Below the pieces are notes generated by a model. It was not told the origin of the DNA. It did not search any database and saw only the letters and a program-made list of their open reading frames with translations. 64,000 nucleotides of DNA from Scatophagus argus (Eukaryota; Chordata; Actinopteri; Scatophagidae): assembly GCF_020382885.2 (NCBI RefSeq), contig NC_058495.1:20380127-20444126 (forward strand). Reading direction: 5' to 3'. Made by a program: the position numbers and the translations under genes. Positions 61,468 through 64,000 of this stretch are shown here, piece after piece. The stretch's first letter is position 1; each line of letters opens with the position of its first letter.

Positions 61468-64000
61468 GACTTGGGTTTGTGCTAACATCTGTGTCTTCTT
61501 TCAAATTTGATATTTAAATTGGTTAAGAAAGAAACCACAGACATCCTGTTCACATGAAATTCAAATCACATTTCATGTAAATATCTTGGATTTGGGGTCT
61601 GTGTATGCATTCATATAATGTTGTGTGAGAGTGAAGCCAAGACACAGGATTCCCCATACACATCTATGCACTAGTTTTCTTCAGTCTAGAAGAATTCATC
61701 TGTTGCAGTGATGTTAAATCAGAGATGGGAGGTTATTCTGGCTGGAGGAGGATGACTGCACCCTGAGCTGCCTCAACTAGTCTTGGTCATCTCCAACCAG
61801 TCTGAGGCAGACAGAGCAGAGTTGGACAGTGTGCTCTGTGTGATGTGAGGGGTGCCTTGTGTCAACAGAGAGCACGGTCCATTACCACGTCAGTGTGTCT
61901 GTTCCTGCAATGTACTGTACCACCGACCACAGACATCCAGTGGGCACATCATCAGGTTTACAAATCTGTCCAAAATGTAAGTGCCTGGTGTACTCACCCA
62001 CAGCTGCATTCTTCATTATGTTCTTAAACTAGAACTTTAATGTCATTCCAGCACGCCTGTTTTATCCTGATTTTGTCCTCACACATTTGCTGGAGTACGT
62101 CCTGTGTCAGTTAATGCTGAAAATAGTGACCTCCTGCGTATCACCATCTGTCACATGGGCGTGATAGATTGGCCCATGAGGTATGGTACAGACTTACAGG
62201 CTGTAATGAGTAGCTCTGTTTGAACAGTACGTCACAGGATGTACTCGCTTAATGTCAGCTGGGATGAACTCCAGTCCTCCGTGCGCCTGTAAAAGGATAA
62301 CTGGTGATAGATAATGGATGGTTGGATCTGTTTAAATAAACCTCACATTTTATATAGGTAATGAGATGTAATGTAATAAGATTTACATTGCATATACACA
62401 GTGCATTTTATTTATACTAAATACAGGATACTAATCTTTGCAGATATATTTAAATGAAAAAGTATTCATTTGACTTTTATTTTTTATTTGAAGTTTGTAT
62501 TTGAAGTAGATGAGGAGAAATATTTCTGTTATTGGGTGCCCTGATACTTCCAATTTAACAGTTTTCTTAATGATCTCATTGGTTTACTGAGAACACATAA
62601 ACTCTTTATATACTGCATATTGTTCTCAGTCTAGCACCTTGCTTTTCCTGTAATCCTGTTGCAGTTCAGGACAGTAAAATAAAAGGTCAAACCTTTTGCT
62701 GTGAGCCAGCAAAGGGTTCGACCGAGCAGACAGACACTTTAATCTTTAAGGGTATGGGTTCGGGCCGGGTTAGAGGGATTTATGAGCACATGCTGTATTT
62801 ACGCGCAGCTTTCAGACATTATTTGCTATGTTTAATAGACTGCCATTGAGCAGCTGCAGAGCCACAGTCAGTCCTGAGGCAGAACGTGCATGCAATGTTT
62901 CTGTGTGCTGTGTGATTGCAGAGGGATAGAAAGATTGATAGATGAGATCCACTCTGCTGGGAAGAGGAGAGGGTTGGGTGGCGGGGTGGTGGCCGATGTT
63001 GCGTAACCGCCTCAGGGTCAGTGGGCTCCTTTGAAACATCGGAATGATCCCATTCTGTCATCATATTGTGTGCATGCATATGTATATTGTACCACATGCA
63101 TACTACAGATTCGCTGCGATGTGGTACCATGGTACTAGCATACCACTGTTTGACACGTGTGTGCACGTACATCCTCGTAGCCCGTTGCTTTGTGAAGGTT
63201 GCCACTGCAATTGGAGCAGTTGCATAACAGTGGTTAAAATCACTATGGCAACAGCAACCTTTGCTGGGAATAAAATAGTGTCGTAGCTTTTTGGGTCACA
63301 GATACTATATAGATATATACATACACTCACTCACTACTCTGTTCATTCATCGTATCATCTCAGTCACTGTAGAGTGTTGGTGCACACTTTTATTCAAACC
63401 ACACATTTTCATGATTAATGGTTAACAGTAAATCCTTTGCATTGCAAAAGTCATCCTGCTACATTTAGTTGTATTTGATGGTGATGCATAATGCAAAATA
63501 AATTTTCCTTGTTTCTTCACTACCATCAACTCATTTCCTTGTCAGTCAGCAGTTCACTCATCATCTGCAACAGACTGAGGATGATCTAACAACTGTGAAG
63601 CACTTTCACGAACAACACTGTTGAAAAGCAAGCTAAATGTTCCACAGCTCTCCCGTCTCACTCTTCTGCATGCAGAGAACCAAATTTGTGTTTCATTACC
63701 ACAACTCCACTTTCCTCTCAGCTATGTCATGTTTATAGGGCTTGTTCTTGACATCCTCTCAAATGGAGATATGACAGGACACACACTAAAGTGTGCTGAG
63801 CTTTCTTTTTGTTGTTGTTGTTGTTTGTGTTTTCGGTTGTGCATTTGAGAGTTTGTGTGTGCCGCTGGAGCTGTGTGTGTTTCATACCCTGTGTGAATCT
63901 ATTTTTAATTTTCTCACGGTGTTAATATTTTCATGAATGCTGATAGGCACTGCATAATTCAAGGCTAATTCCTCTTGCATAAACCTGCCCACATCCTCTC
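61468..64000. other. Intergenic, right edge
   Basis: No supported gene. It contains a degraded SINE tail near 62.3 kb and scattered simple repeats. All open frames are short and unlike known families. Confidence 0.6.
62254..62326 (+). repeat. Degraded SINE/LINE tail
   Basis: GTCAGCTGGGATGAACTCCA, then AAAAGGATAACTGG and ATAATGGATGG, match in order the tail of the SINE at 25.3-25.7 kb, with many changes. Only the tail is present. Confidence 0.55.

Overview
The window is vertebrate genomic DNA, almost certainly from a percomorph (spiny-rayed) teleost fish. The genes are split by short GT-AG introns. Four gene families have clear teleost-type protein matches. The repeats are typical of fish: a tRNA-derived SINE with an ATGGATGG tail, a Tc1 relic, a hAT-type MITE, and AC, AT and CT microsatellites. 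No bacterial-type operons, CRISPR arrays or viral genes were seen.

Layout, left to right. (1) 1-16.3 kb: the 5' part of atxn7 on the minus strand. Four coding exons are visible (525-813, 5941-6045, 11322-11390, 11585-11789), with a likely noncoding first exon ending at 16283; the rest of the gene lies off the left edge. (2) 16.3-17.6 kb: a head-to-head promoter interval carrying a Tc1 transposase relic. (3) 17603-19913: complete thoc7, plus strand, 8 exons, 203 codons. The divergent ATXN7/THOC7 pair matches the human arrangement. (4) 20.9-36.4 kb: three tandem interferon-induced Mx GTPase genes, all minus strand, each with 12 coding exons and all open (630, 617 and 633 codons). Each has an ISRE-like element about 115-165 bp upstream of its ATG. 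(5) 37384-37456: tRNA-Phe(GAA). (6) 37.5-42.4 kb: no recognisable gene. (7) 42.4-61.3 kb: ip6k2 on the plus strand. Its coding exons lie at 56465-60668 (490 codons). Two candidate 5' UTR exons sit near 42.5 and 43.4 kb, and an alternative promoter near 55.9 kb. (8) 61.3-64 kb: nothing coding recognised.

The Mx cluster is the most interesting part. The middle copy has a serine in place of the invariant G3 glycine (DLPS for DLPG), a changed P-loop and a 5-residue insertion, yet has no stop or frameshift. The leftmost and rightmost copies keep canonical GTPase motifs. The stalk loop L4 region differs strongly in length and sequence among all three. The rightmost copy has apparently lost its ancestral stop and gained 18 C-terminal residues. 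Introns as conserved as their neighbouring exons point to patchy gene conversion between copies 1 and 2 and between copies 2 and 3.

ATXN7 (SAGA deubiquitinase module), THOC7 (mRNA export) and IP6K2 (inositol pyrophosphate synthesis) are housekeeping genes, and the Mx array is an inducible antiviral block lying between them. All splice sites were read by eye from GT-AG signals and frame continuity; none is confirmed by transcripts.
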